Below are positions 36,260 through 48,675 of a stretch of 64,000 nucleotides of DNA, piece after piece. Made by a program: the position numbers and the translations under genes. Each line of letters starts with the position of its first letter. Within the stretch, counting starts at the first letter, position 1. Below the pieces are notes generated by a model that saw nothing but the letters and a program-made list of their open reading frames with translations, searched no databases and had not been told where the DNA came from. Origin of the DNA: Prostheceraeus crozeri (Eukaryota; Platyhelminthes; Polycladida; Euryleptidae); assembly GCA_907163375.1 (NCBI GenBank), contig CAJQUW010011310.1:186001-250000 (forward strand). Reading direction: 5' to 3'.

Positions 36260-38235
36260 ATGTCATGGCAACGCGTGTCCACTGCGTATAATATGGTTTT
36301 CAACGGACACGTAGGTGAGTTGCAAGACGGCTTTGAATTCAATCATGGCGGCAAAGGTTACGGTACTCGAAATCAAGATGGTGTCAGGTTATTGGACATG
36401 TGTATTGCAGACGATCTTGTAATAGCCAATACCTTTTACACAAAGCATGTGAGTAAATTGATAACGTATAAGTCTGGTCTGAATGAATCTCAGATTGACT
36501 TTTTCTTGTTAAAGCGAAACGATCTTCGCATGGTCAGAAATGTCCAAGTTATAAATAATGAAGAATGCGTATCTCAACACAAGCTCCTAGTGTGTCGCCT
36601 CTCACTGAGCTTTCTAATAGCTAATAAACTAATAGCTTTCGCCCACGTAGAGTTCCGCCAAGGCGAAAACTTTGGAACCTTCGTGACCCCAATGTTCAAG
36701 AAGAGTATAGACAAGCCGTGTCCTCTAGTCTTCAGAGTCGCTCAGAGCCTCAAGGTATTAATGAAATATGGGGGAGCCTAAGAAATGCCCTCCTGAATGC
36801 CAGTGATTCCGTATGCGGCTGGACGAAGGGTGGTGTTCGTAAGCCACGTGAAACATGGTGGTGGAATGCCGAAGTTGAGAGCGCAATAAAAGAAAAACGG
36901 AAATTATGGAAGATATGGCGGAGGAGCAATGATACCACAGACAGAGTACGGTATGTTGAAGCGAAGAGGAAAGCCAAATCGGTTGTGCACCATGCCAAGA
37001 AGACTTCCGAATCGGTAAAAATGGCAAACCTCGAAATGAAAGACAGCAAGAACTACATATTTAAACTCGCCAAGAAACTCAAGCGTGAATCCCAGGACGT
37101 TACACAAGTGAACTATGTCAGAGACAATTCTGATAGACTTACTTGCAGCGAGGAAGAAAGCCTTGAAGCATGGAAAGACCATCAGGAACGTCTACTCAAT
37201 GTCGAATTTCCATGGGATGCGGAGAGACTAGCTCCTATGAATCCTGTAGAAGGCCCACCACCCTCAATCAACAGCAGCATGGTCAGGTCAGCGCTGATGG
37301 CAATGAAAAGAAATAAAGCCTCAGGTCCATCTGGTGTTGTGTTGGAAATGGTACAAGCTGCTGGAGAAGATGCTATTGAAGCAGTCACAAATCTAGTCAA
37401 CGCCTCCATTCACGAAGCCCAAGTCCCACAGGACTGGAAACTCTCCTGTTTGGTGAACTGCTTCAAAGGAAAAGGTGACTCACTGGATTGTGATAACTAT
37501 CGTGGCCTGAAGTTGCTGGATCATGTGCAGAAAATCACCGAGCGCGTAATTGAGAAGCTAATCAGAGAGCAGGTGACGATTGACCTTATGCATTTTGGTT
37601 TCATGCCAGGCAAGAGCACAACTGATGCCATCTTCATTGTCCGTCAGTTGCATGAAAAGTATTTTAGCAAAAGAAAGGACATCTACTTTGCTTTCGTAGA
37701 CATAGAGAAGGCGTTCGATCGTGTACCCCGAGCGACTCTTTCTGCTACCTAGGCGATGTCATCGATCGAAGTGGAGGCTGTTTCGGTGCTACAACTGCAA
37801 GAGTCAAAATGGCTTGGATGATTTTCAGGGATTTACTGCCGATTCTTACGAATCGCAGTATTTCTCTACGACGTAGAGGGTACATCTATGACACCTGCGT
37901 CCTCTATGCCTCCGAAACATGGGCTCTGAAGAATGACGACATCAACAGACTGGTAAGAAATGAGATCAACGTAGATCAATGGAAGGACTACGACAAGCCT
38001 TGGAATCACAGACTTGCCGATGTTGCGAGCAAACCGATGAGATGGGTTCGGACACTTCCTGACTCACGCTTAACTCTGGAAGGATCTGAGAGATCTGCAA
38101 CTCGACCGTCGCACTGCACAAGACCGTGCTGCGTGGAGAAGCGCAATCCGCCCACATCGGAATCGACACGACATATAGTCCAACCCCCAATCCTGTGGAA
38201 ACAAGGACTCAAAACCGGACAGTAAGTAAGTAAGT
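36260..38235 (+). mobile_element. LINE (RTE-like), 5'-truncated with internal RT deletion
   Basis: Inserted antisense in a Groucho intron. It begins inside an AP-type endonuclease: NGHVGELQDGFEFNHGG, ITYKSGLNESQIDFFLL (the SQID motif) and NNEECVSQHKLLVCRL (final His motif). A frameshift near 36600-36700 moves to the RT frame, which has WWWNAEVESAIKEKRKLWK, NKASGPSGVVLEMVQAAGE, PQDWKLSCLVNCFKGKGDS, HFGFMPGKSTTDAIFIV and motif A, FVDIEKAFDRVPRATL. At about 37739 the sequence jumps directly to FCYLGDVIDRSGG and RVKMAWMIFRDLLPIL, so the palm segment with the catalytic YADD is deleted. A C-terminal region (YASETWALKNDDINRL, later LDRRTAQDRAAWRSAIR in a shifted frame) follows, then a (TAAG)n tail at 38221-38235. 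RTE clade is likely from the overall architecture. It cannot encode a working RT. Confidence 0.92.
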
Positions 38236-40238
38236 TTTAATGTGCATGTCCGTCCTGACCCTCTAATATACATATCGGATTTTTATGATTGGATGTCGAT
38301 GGCAGCTTCGCGATGTTCATTGTCCATGCCTCGAGATTCAAAGATTTTGTGGACTTTGCATCACTAAAGCGATAATTCCATGTAAGTTCATTTTCAAAAT
38401 GAAGCTAACTTTTCTGCATATCCGGCAAAAATGTGCTCAAGCCTTCGCACCATCCACCTATTTAGAATGCGTTTGTAAGCTTGCCTAATGGCAGGCAAGA
38501 GCCATTTTTTGCAAAAAGTGGAAAGTGCATTTAATTAGCAGATCACACATCGCTGGATTTGATATTTTCGTGTGATCTTTAGTCTTGACCAGCTGTTCAA
38601 GAGTGCTTCTGACAACTAATTGTTATTGCAACTGCCTTGTTCACAGTCTAAACGTTGCGTTTTTCTGCATTCATCAGGGCCGTTGCATCCTTAGCTGAAT
38701 TTCGAAAATATGTGAATAAATCTTTTGGGAAGTGGGGATGTCGAGCGCTTCAAATGACTCCAATTGCATTCAGAATTTCTGGCATCGAGCTACTGTTTAA
38801 ATATACTTCATGAATTTCAATTTGTATTATACGACAATACTCAAATTATTTCGACTGAATACGATCTTTCGCGGAAATATGGAGGCTTTAATTAGACATG
38901 GCGTTTATTATTCTTCTATGCAAATGCTGGCAACCTCTTAAACATTGCTTTGAAAGCTTAGCATGTGGTTTTTTTAGACAAAAAAGCACGGTTGCTTTCA
39001 AAAGTATACAACAATCACGCAAACTCACTCATTTGGTGCTAAGAGCTACTACTGCAATTCTTCTGTTTTACTGAACCTGCTACAAGACGCTGCGATGAAT
39101 ATGTGAACTGATACAATAACATAATATTTAGCTGTCATTAGTTTACTTCTTTTATCCCGTAAACTAGGACATATTCGATTAGACAGCATAGCTTCATTTA
39201 AAGACACAAATTATAAGATTTCAATTCTTCTGCAGGACCAAGTCCATTTTTTCGCAGCGAGTTCACTTTATATAACATTTTCGCAGCTGGTCCCCCCCCC
39301 ACTGGTCGCACCGAAACATTGCTTCGATAATCTTGAATATAACATAGCACGGTCAATTCACCATTTCGATGAGCAAATTTGAGTCGACGTGGGTCCCAAT
39401 TTAGAAAGTCACTACATTATCCTTCGAGATTGTTGATTCATTCAAGACTAATTTCATTACCTCTTACCTAAACATCATGAAAATGAATTCACACGAAAAA
39501 CGCTGTATGAAACTGTCATGTCACGTCAATGAGTAACTAATGTAAATACTAAATACAGCAACAGCCAGCTACACGTGACACCATGACGCGCGAAGCAAAT
39601 CTTCCTACCACAATTCGTTTTGTGAGATTGCTTCCACGCCAATTTGTAAAAAAACTAACTCTTTTTAATATCCTATGGGCTACGTTTTTTGCAATAACAT
39701 TGTGAAATACTATACAGAGAAACAGTTAATGCTACCACTTTTATCTCCACCAATGAACTACAACTGCAAATGAATCAAGTGCCTAAATTGTTAGGTGAGG
39801 ACATCTTTTGAGTCAATGCCTAGACGAAATGGCATTCCGTCATATCTCATGTATCTCGCAATTAAAGTGCATGAACGATGAGTCCATTTTCTGAGTAAAA
39901 ATTCAAATGAGTTTATTTTAGAATGCAATAGATGACCATTTTACATTTCTACGTTTTTTGGATACAAAGTTTACAAATTGTTTTCTTCAAATTTTGAACT
40001 AGATCTTTTATAAACTAAATCTAAATGCATAGCCTACTTCTAAAATTATTTGGTCAGGACAGCCTAATTTCTTTCGGCTCGTTCTCCCGTAATACGTAGA
40101 TTCGATGTGTAAGATTTACCTGGAACGTATTCCTTGCGTACAGCGTGCTGCTGTTCTCGAGCTATATTACAAATTGTGTTGTATTGAGAGCTTCAATCAG
40201 CCAATTATGAGAAATTGTTATAGATTAATATAAAGCTG
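38236..40238 (-). other. Groucho/TLE intron without recognised genes
   Basis: AT-rich, no coding homology seen. A run of ten C near 39291 is reminiscent of the C-run in the MITE at 28.1 kb, but without the palindrome. Confidence 0.55.
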
Positions 40239-40604
40239 CTAATCGTCATTACCTGAACGTAATCCCGAAGACAAGCAAGACTCAGCTATCACAGCTGTTG
40301 CTTCCCATGGCAATGTGCCTGTCAGTGTAGAATCCCATGGATTTAAATCAATAAGCAATCGTTCTGACGGCAACAAAACTCGGTCTTCACAAACAGGAAC
40401 GATACCGGGCGGTCGCTTAGAATTAGAAAATGAATCACGAGGTGGACTGGATACTTTGCGGCCGCTGAATCTTCCACCAGGGGCAAACGGTGCAATGTTC
40501 GGAGGACGCAAGGCGAAAGTATTGTCGAAAAAATCAAAGTCGATGGACTGACAAGAAGACGCGGAGGACAAACTGCGCGGAGGGTGCATTGCAAGACAGT
40601 AAGT
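40239..40604. CDS. Unassigned GC-rich coding-like island, strand unresolved
   Basis: A GC-rich island in an AT-rich intron is open in more than one frame. Minus strand: 116 codons (40589-40239) including DFDFFDNTFALRPPNIAPF and LLPSERLLIDLNPWDSTL, with a possible acceptor TCTTCTTGTCAG before SIDFDFF and a donor-like CAG|GTAATG near 40253. Plus strand: a frame from about 40245 to TGA at 40549-40551 including AITAVASHGNVPVSVESHG, GRLELENESRGGLDTLRPLN and ending KVLSKKSKSMD, with more purines at codon position 1, which favours plus. It cannot be a Groucho cassette exon because the intron phase does not fit. I recognise no family. Possibly a nested gene or an old processed insertion. Confidence 0.3.
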
Positions 40605-40818
40605 GCTTCACTTCTTTGTTGATTGTTCATATCAGCCGATGACACTTGGTAATTGATTTGTGCTCTTTTGTATTGTGCATCATCACTACGGTGAAGTCTC
40701 GCTTATGCAGCACAGTGGTTCATAACAGCTATTGCTGTGAAAATTGATGTCCACGGAGTAACAAATCATTTGTTACAAATTGCTAACTGGGCATGGTTGC
40801 ACTTGGATTCGATTGATC

Positions 40819-41546
40819 CTATTGAGCGACCAGTTCAACTACAGATTGAAATATTTTGTCCAATCGGTCAAGTCGAACTTGTACACGCAAAAGCATAGCC
40901 TGAATAAGTTGTAAAATATCAGCTTTACAAGCAAGACGAGATATTAAAAGAACCAACCCTATAATGATACCCAATGTCCGATTCCAGAACAGCCAGTGAA
41001 CAACCAGAACCATAAGTCTTATAGAAAACAAAGATTATGAGATTTGCAATTAGTAAGTTAGTGAAATTTCAGGTCTGTTTCCATTTTTCAACTGAGGATG
41101 CAACTCAATGTTTAATTGTTCTATTAACAAAGATTATCTTTAGAATCTTGTGTTATATAATGATCATTGTTTCACTGAAACAGGGAAAGAGTATTATCCC
41201 TTGCTAAAAAAATTGATGACAATAAATTCTATAGAATGGAGGCTAAGTCTCATTTTTGCAATCTGACGCATGTTCACTTGAATACACTTGGCAACGAATA
41301 CATCATTGAGTTGAAACTAGTCACGTATAAAATTCTCAGCTTTTCATTGGTCATTTATGCCCTATCTTGGATTCCCCGGTTATGCCGCGACCTTAAGTCG
41401 ATTTTCTTTCTAGTTAACTTCAGTGCCTTTAATAGCTTTTCGATATCGAGACTAAATCTCTGTCCAGAATCGATCACTAACTCAAAAATAGGTAGCGAGG
41501 CTTTACAAATAGCAGAAAAAGCTCTTGAAACGAGCTGATTCGACAT
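40819..41546 (-). CDS. Possible nested small gene (two exon-like frames)
   Basis: Two minus-strand frames look protein-like. The first (41546-41355) starts MSNQLVSRAFSAICKASLP and continues IEKLLKALKLTRKKIDL, amphipathic and Lys/Leu-rich. The second (41031-40819), preceded by TTGTTTTCTATAAG, reads LMVLVVHWLFWNRTLGIII then GLVLLISRLACKADILQLIQ and LDRLDKIFQSVVELVAQ: a hydrophobic, membrane-like segment followed by a predicted helix. A splice from the weak donor AAG|GTCGCG near 41401 to that acceptor keeps frame, but the donor is poor. A 100-codon plus-strand frame overlaps the first (41236-41538). No family recognised. Coding status uncertain. Confidence 0.25.
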
Positions 41547-42470
41547 CTATGAAATCAGCAAAATGAAATATATTTATTTCTCGATTCCATTGCAATGCAT
41601 GGTCCAGGGTTTCCAACCTTCACGGTTAATAGAGTCCACCAGTAGATTTTCCGTTTAATGGTAGAGTAGATCCTCGGCTTTCTCAAAAATAAGTATTTTG
41701 ATCCACAGCTTTTGGTTAGAGAAAAGTGTTTTCAGCAGAAGTTCTTTGATTGTTAATTCCGCGCAGCTTCTTCAATTCTAACCACAATTTTATGAAATAT
41801 TACATATATTTCAGCATGAGTTGAAGTGAATACTGACATATTTTGAGATGCGACATGATCTACACCAGACCAATGCATTTCACAGAACTTAATTACAACT
41901 CACTTGATTATTTCACATTCGCCAAAAATCGAGAATTTTTTAATAAAAAGGCAGAAGAAAGGCTCAGAATCCTCCATAGATTGGTGACGTATCTTGATAG
42001 ATGGGAAATCGCACATAACGGTCATGTTCACCGTTCTATTGCAGAGAACAATAAGATTCAAATTCTAATTGCTAAATCTTCCAACATTCCTGTGAATTTT
42101 GTGATTTCGATTTTATAATATAGGGTATCTTAAAACTAAGTAGTCTAAGCATGCAAGGCGTAGGTATTTTTTTTAACTCTTTGCATTTCAAAATTGTTAG
42201 GACTCGATCTGATTTTTCCACTTTCCCTTTTATTGCCCGATCTCTGTAATCGTATTGCCAATTTAAACCGGCGGAGATTATACTTAATTTATTCATTGAT
42301 TATTGCGACACTTTCATAAATTAAGCAGTATCAGCGATTGAAGACATATTCATCTCTTATAAGATGTGTAAATTGTATGAGCACTTGTGCTCTATGTGAG
42401 TTAAATTTAACATCTATTATATCTATGGAACTGACCTCAAGATAGGGGACGCATTCAAAGAACTACTCAC
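41547..42470 (-). other. Groucho/TLE intron, 5' end
   Basis: AT-rich. A 91-codon plus-strand frame at 41843-42118 has plausible composition but no recognised domain, and is not called. Confidence 0.5.
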
Positions 42471-42603
42471 CTAAAGGATGTTTCATCAAGCTAGCCGCTG
42501 TCGAACCAGAGCCAGGTGGTTTCGATGAAGGCCTACCAGGAGTTGTTGCCGAGCCGACACTACTTGGAGTTCCAGATTTCGCCACAGGAGTGATCACTTT
42601 ATC
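42471..42603 (-). CDS. gro/TLE: Groucho/TLE SP-region exon
   Basis: 133 nt, too short to appear as a long ORF. On the minus strand, acceptor AATTGCAG (42604-42611) opens 44 codons, DKVITPVAKSGTPSSVGSAT then TPGRPSSKPPGSGSTAASLM and KHPL, plus one G, then donor GTGAGT at 42470. This aligns with the TLE SP region '[32 protein letters not shown]', a Ser/Thr-Pro-rich stretch whose SP/TP sites are phosphorylated in the family (established knowledge). Several TP sites are visible here. Enters in phase 0 after ...NNRE and exits in phase 1, matching exon 31773-31586. Confidence 0.93.
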
Positions 42604-43019
42604 CTGCAATTTAATCGAAATGAGATAGCCCTAACAGCATAAGATAATTGCTTCGTTAACGTAGATTTATGATAATAATTAAAATGCACTTTATCGAAAT
42701 ATGATTTCTTTCTTCAGGACAGTGTTGAAATACAAGCACATGAAGGCTACGTCGATTTCTCAAATAAGAATCCCTGTGAAAATGCAACTGAAATTAAATA
42801 ACTTTCTACTATGGACATCTGAAGTTTGACTGGCCATTTTGTATAGCAGTAGGACTAATACATTATTTTACGTTCTGTGATTCAATAAAACCCCTTCAAA
42901 CATGAATATGCTGATGCCTTGACGGTTGCGACTTTGCTTAATCCAGAGCTGTGGACTCGGTTGAAGCTTTGCCAAATTCCTAAAACCCCTCCAACATTCT
43001 CTAAAATCTGCTATGTGAT

Positions 43020-43246
43020 AAAATAAATTAAGTAAATGTTGTTTATACTCGGAAGCACATTAGGCACGGAGCTTTTCTTCCATGTGGCCGAGTTGTCATT
43101 TACCACTCTCATTCTTTTTCGTGCTGAGTGTTTAGCAAGAATGCAGAGTGTACCTATTTTAAAAGTCTTAGGTTTGACCCGACCAAGATTTGAACCAAGG
43201 TCTCCCGGACGCAGAGCGAACACTCCACCACAAGGCCACAGCGCCG
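43020..43246 (-). mobile_element. tRNA-derived SINE
   Basis: The minus strand begins GGCGCTGTGGCCTTGTGG and continues TGGAGTGTTCGCTCTGCGTC, then GGTTCAAATCT, an 11-base match to the pol III B box (GGTTCRANNCC class, at 43196-43186). TGGCCTTGTGG at 43238-43228 sits where the A box should be, with one key A replaced by T. The tRNA-like head is followed by a body (ACTTTTAAAATAGGTACACT and CACTCAGCAC) and an AT-rich 3' tail. Length about 230 bp. The A-box change and divergence suggest an old copy. It could be a plain tRNA pseudogene, but the extended body argues for a SINE. Confidence 0.8.
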
Positions 43247-46200
43247 GTACTAAGTAATTATGCTAGTTTGACCAACGCATCGTGCATCGTACTGATATAA
43301 CAGACATCATTCCATTATTGACATTGAAAAAAGCTGGAGACAGACTTGATTTGATTGCAAGGATTTTAGTTCTCTGCTAAAAAGCGATCAATAAAAGGAC
43401 CTGATGAAATCGATCTCTACATTCATTCTTGATAAGTAAAAAGCACAATTTGAAATATATCTTTTGGGGTGTACCGATTAGTCATCTTGTTAATCGTCCG
43501 ATTACTGATAAATCGGTAGGTGGCCGATTTTTTATTCAAATTCATCTTAAATAGATGTTTTCGATATACCGAAGATACAGATTTCGTTAAAAGTAAGTTA
43601 ATGATGATTAAAGTACACAAAATATACAGTAACAAGTTGCCTGAATTTTCCACCCAAATAGTTGTGATGCTAGTCTATAGTGCTACGTAGAGTTGATAAA
43701 TTTTGAATCTTGATCGATTTTGTTTAGATTCTAGTAGGCTACTTAAGTATTACTCGAAACAGAACATTGGTGACACAAATATGCAGTATGAGGTTTTTAA
43801 AAATATGATTACTTAAGCATTAAATTCCAATCATAATCACATCGATTATTAGAGACGCAGAGGAATCATCAACCAATCGATCAATGATGGCACTCCCAAT
43901 GCTCTCACTCTCGCCATTATGGAAGTGAGTTGAAGTGACGCGCAATTACTTACTATAGGGCTCCGGCTAGGTTAATGATCCATTTACAAAAAATGAATGC
44001 ATTCCACGCGAATACTAGAACCCAAGTACCCCATTCGCAGTGAGCACTCCATCACAGGTATGCAATAACAACTCGTTAGTAGCACATGACTGCATGTATC
44101 GGGCTCTAGGCCAATCAGAGGTGATCTCGTGACATGGCGAAGGATCTCCAAGAATTTGGAGGTGAATGAAAAGCACTGATCAGAGCTTCTTCCACAGTGA
44201 AAACCAGTGGAAGGCCCGGCTTGAATTTTTGGAAAAACGGCTGCGTCACCTGTTTTTAAGAATATCTTGACGTCCTCTGAAGCATGAAAAGCCTCATACA
44301 TAGGATATTGATACTTCACACCCTTTTTTAAGTTGTTTTGTACTTTTGTACCATCCTATTTTCTTGCTCTAAATATAGAATATATATTGATTACATGGGA
44401 ATTTCTATTGCGAGCACTAGTCATAACTACTGTTTGAGAAGTAAGCACGCCCTTGCGTTAGCATGTTTCGATCTTTGCGAATATGAACTCAATCTTAAAC
44501 ATCAGAGGTCCGGTGCATTGTAATAAAATAGACCATGGTATAATGCATGTGATGAAACCAATATATCGTCGACACAAACAATAACCACTAGTGTGAAAGA
44601 TAATCAAGTAATATTTACAAATGCTGTGAGTACGGCTAACTTTCCGTATGAGAACAGCCATCTTGACATTTTCGAGCACCTTAAAACATCTAGACTGTCA
44701 TCAGAATTTCTGATATTGAGCTGATATATTTCTTAGTAGTACTATTTCATCGACTGAAACTGAAAATTACAATGCCTGTATACAAATACATGCGGATAAA
44801 TTTCACGAAATCAAACTGAGCATGTATGACATTTCATGTCTACATACGCGTGAAAAATATATGATTGATCCTACTATTATATAATACTACTAGGTATATT
44901 ATATATACCTACTAGCATATTCAAATTGTTCATGCCTATAAATTTCACATAAAAATGTATTTTTTCATAGTATGAAAAAGTCGCGCCATTTGATGTCCGC
45001 ATGATTCATATCCATGTATTTCCGCACAGGTTTGAGAGAATGATTTGCTTTCAAATAAAACTGCTGAGAATGCGCTTTTGTCTGAACTGTAGCAACGCAT
45101 ACAAAAGTGGATAACACTGCTCACAACATTATGAAATAGACAAGACTCATATCATGAATGTTAAAATAGCAAATTTAAGATGAATTCTGTGGTTAGGTAT
45201 TAAATTAGGTTAACATGAGGAAAGTTTGAATGATATTCTTCACAGCGTGTTCAATAGAATGACATCAGGCTTGTCTTCGGCTACATTATGTTGAGTGCCT
45301 CAGTATGTCAATTTTAGTTTACTTGCCATACAGTGCAGTCATGCACTAGAATTCAAGCGTTATCAAATGTTCGTGGTGCCAACGTGCTTGCAAGGTGATT
45401 TTTCAAGTATGATGGTTCGACATCAATATCTTTTCATGAGACCTAAAAGGCGAAAAGTCTAAAATTGAGAAATAGTCAGCTTTCATATCTGCTTAGCTAC
45501 ATAGCAAGGTTGCATGTGGGTAACTGATAAGATCATGCAAAACAAAAGGTCTTTCCTCCTACCTTCAAATTACTGTCATAAATGTGGTCTCCATGTGGTT
45601 TAAGTGCTTGACATTGTGACCTCGTGGTCAAGTGATCAACCCCCACACCATAATTGAAAGTCGATAGGTGCATAATCCGGATTATATGCATCACATCACT
45701 CCAGCAGAAGTTTGACCAGTCACTTGTACAGCAGAAGTCGCATAATACAGACAAACTGAGTAGCGACAGAATATTGATTATAGTAAAGTGCGCCGAATGT
45801 TGACGAGCGCAGTCTACAGCAGTCAAATATACCTGTGTATGTTTGTATATTGTAAAATGAAGATTGACTAATCTGAAAAATCTGTGATGCTAAGCAGACT
45901 GAATGTACTTTTTATTCACAAATGTAGAAATCTTAAATCCATAGATATCTACTTTTATGATTTGCGCAAGTTTAAAATTAAGACTGCTGACAAATTAGGC
46001 GACTAATTTTCAATCAAATTCATACGATGTCAAAATCTGTGATAACGTCATGATTCCAATCTTATACAACACATTGAAAGTTTGGTCGAATGTCATGTAT
46101 TGGCAACATATTATGATTAAGTTAAGGGCGATCGATGTATAAATAACATAACTTTCACCCCAAAAGTTCACGATTCACTCGAGTTTTCACACGAATTGTT

Positions 46201-46364
46201 GCCTGCATTTTTACCCGAATTTGTCCTAAAGAAAATTCGTTCGAACTTCACAAACAAGCTAAAAATTCTGGGTTTTCCTCATTCGAAATTTTTTGTTTTT
46301 AGCCCGAATCTAACCCATCACCGGGAATTTCATCCGAGAAGTTCACCATTTCCGAACGGAAAAC

Positions 46365-46490
46365 AAATAAAAAACACAAAAATTTGCGTGAAACCCAACA
46401 ACCCCACCAAAAAACACAAACACACCACAAAAAAAACAACACCACAAAAACAAAAAAAAAACACCCAAACAAAAACCTCCAAAAATAAAA

Positions 46491-46523
<33 letters not shown>

Positions 46524-46605
46524 AAAAACAAAAAAAAAAAAAAAAAAAAAAACAAAAAAGAAAAAAAAAATAAAAAAAAAAAAAAATAAAAATAAAAAAA
46601 AAACG
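46365..46605. repeat. A/C-only low-complexity block with long A runs
   Basis: Some 240 bases are almost entirely A with scattered C and few G or T, ending in A runs of more than 20. Long open frames here (poly-Lys on plus, poly-Phe on minus) are composition artefacts. Confidence 0.9.
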
Positions 46606-46905
46606 CAAACAGGGGCTTCGTTAACCGGAATTTTTTAAGTTGACCCTCACCTGAGTTTTCCCCGCTACTTTTTACTCGAATTTACATTCCTCATTCAAAT
46701 CTGTATTCGATTGAAATGAATGAATAACATAAATATTTCGGAATTCGAGCCGTAGAAATAAAGAAGTAGAAAAGAAACAGTAGAATTATTCAGCTATGAC
46801 TCAAAAGATGATCAAGTCTTCATATTTCCACCAAATTGATGCTATTTCTTATCGGAAAAAGTTGAGTATAATTATGAGAAGCCTATTCTGGGAAAATTGA
46901 AAGAT

Positions 46906-46954
46906 TTAAAATTACTCGGGAGAGAAAACTAATATTTTTCGCATTTTTGATTCA
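46906..46954. repeat. Dispersed repeat, copy 1
   Basis: TTAAAATTACTCGGGAGAGA and the following ~29 bases (AAACTAATATTTTTCGCATT...) recur at 63002-63050 in the same orientation with about three mismatches in 49 bases. Probably pieces of one transposon family. Confidence 0.85.
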
Positions 46955-47190
46955 TTATGGTCCTCCCGCCAACAGCCATCTCTTATAAATTGAAAGATTC
47001 CGGATGGAAAATTCAGTTGATCTATTAGTGAACTGAAATCCGGTTCATCAATGAACATCAGGGGTGAATTGAGGGCAAATAAAGTCTTACATGCTTACGC
47101 TTTCGAAAATTTCACCGGAATTCGTAAAAGGATCATAAAACTGAGTAAAATTCGAGTAGAAATTAGGATGAGATAGGAAATTAGGTGAGA

Positions 47191-47279
47191 AGTATTGCTT
47201 TTTTTTTTTATTTTTTTTTTTTTTTTTTTAGTTTATTTTTTTTTTTTATGTTTTTTATTTTTTTTTTTTTTTTTTTTTT

Positions 47280-47326
<47 letters not shown>
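47191..47326. repeat. Poly-T low-complexity block
   Basis: About 135 bases of nearly pure T with occasional A or G. The Phe-rich frame at 47185-47430 is an artefact. Confidence 0.9.
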
Positions 47327-47328
<2 letters not shown>

Positions 47329-48168
47329 GTATTAGATGAGTCAGTAATTCCGGTGAGGGGTTACATAAAGTTAGTGTCTTTTTCTATGAAATTCAATTTT
47401 ATCTCTTATCAGCTAAATACTCACAAATAATCTATTGTATGCACGCAGTACATGTATGTATGGAAAAATCAATTTTCGCTGATTAATACATGTTGAATTT
47501 TATACAGGTAGCAGGTTGCGCTGATAGACAGCATTAAGTGAGAGCATCATTCAAAAGGCCAATGCTGAATACAAACTATAGGTCATGATACTGTGCTTCA
47601 CCATTCATTCAATTTTAGACCATCAATTTGCTTTGTTTTTGCTTAACTGTTCATATTTACTTTTATAGAAATGCTACTACAATGCAGACGTAGTATACGA
47701 GATATTTCTCAGAGATATTCGGTTATTTCATCCGATTTTTTTTTGGATGGACCATGTTCGGGAGAAAAAACGATCTCATGACCCAAAATTTAATTCGAGT
47801 GAAATTCATGTCAGTTCGGCATAAAACTCGGGGAAATTTTCGGTTACTTCGACCGAATTGGGCCAGATTTTTTCAAAAATAAAGGCACCATACTTAACAA
47901 ACGTGACTCCTCAAAACCAGAGATGACTCACCGGAATCTTTCACCGTGTAACGACATATATTTTTTGCTAAAAACAGATTAAAGTACCGCACCACTCAAT
48001 CGCATACAAATTACTGTTCAACAGCTTAAGAATCACTTATACCCACTCACTCGAAAACACTGTCCAGGATATTTCTCGTTTGTCTATTTTGAGTAGGTAC
48101 ATTAAATGACAATTCATTTATATGCAATGAGCATATTTAATATCGGATTACTAGGTCTATCAGTTAGG

Positions 48169-48355
48169 CCCCCCCCCCCACCAATAAATTAACAAATTTT
48201 TTTTTTACCAAAATATTGAGTACCCATTTCTTAAGACGCAGTTAAGTAGTTAAATAGTAGTAAGTAAGGAGTAGGTAAGTATTGAGTAGAAGTTAGAGTT
48301 AAAGAAGTGAGTAGTGGAAGACGAGTGTAGAGGAAGTAGTAGTAGTTAATGTTTT
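48169..48355. repeat. C run followed by A/G-rich low-complexity block
   Basis: A C10 run and a T10 run are followed by about 120 bases dominated by A, G and T (AGTAGTAAGTAAGGAGTAGG and similar) with very little C. Similar in character to the skewed block at 49.5-50.2 kb. Confidence 0.75.
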
Positions 48356-48675
48356 GACTCAACAAACAGCAATTTTTAACTTTTCAAAGAAAACTCTTAA
48401 TATAGGCCTAGTTCAACAATCGGCCAACGTCTAGTTTGAGTAACTTCTGCCGATCTTAAGCCTTCTAACAGAAGCTGTGACCGCCATAAAGTACTTAATT
48501 ATCAGTTTAGTCATAATTCGATTGGTGTTACACGAATCTTTAGAAGTATTATTTAATAGCTTTTTCCAGTGGCTTCGTTGTAGAAGTATTGTATGTTAGG
48601 CACCTAATCAAGCACTTCCAATAATTATAAAAATCTCTTACAATAGCGCATAAGGAATGGTCAGACTGTACTTAC

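Larger units (their letters stand above)
42604..48675 (-). other. Groucho/TLE intron (6.1 kb)
   Basis: Contains a tRNA-derived SINE at 43020-43246 and, from 46.2 to 48.4 kb, strand-skewed low-complexity blocks. A 111-codon minus-strand frame at 44319-43984 has no recognised domain. The rest is AT-rich and featureless. Confidence 0.7.

Noticed and set aside
36750-37409. Several minus-strand frames of 75-99 codons
   Set aside because: Antisense shadows of the LINE reverse transcriptase on the plus strand.
40239-40589. Interpretation as an alternative Groucho exon
   Set aside because: The surrounding intron is phase 1 (after ...KHPL plus G). Neither candidate acceptor of this ORF enters in phase 1, so inclusion would break the frame.
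44888-44925. AT-rich near-palindrome around CTACTAGGTATAT
   Set aside because: Short, imperfect and in a highly AT-rich context; no element or terminator implied.
46196-47430. Poly-Lys and poly-Phe open frames
   Set aside because: Produced by homopolymer and two-letter sequence; no protein signal.
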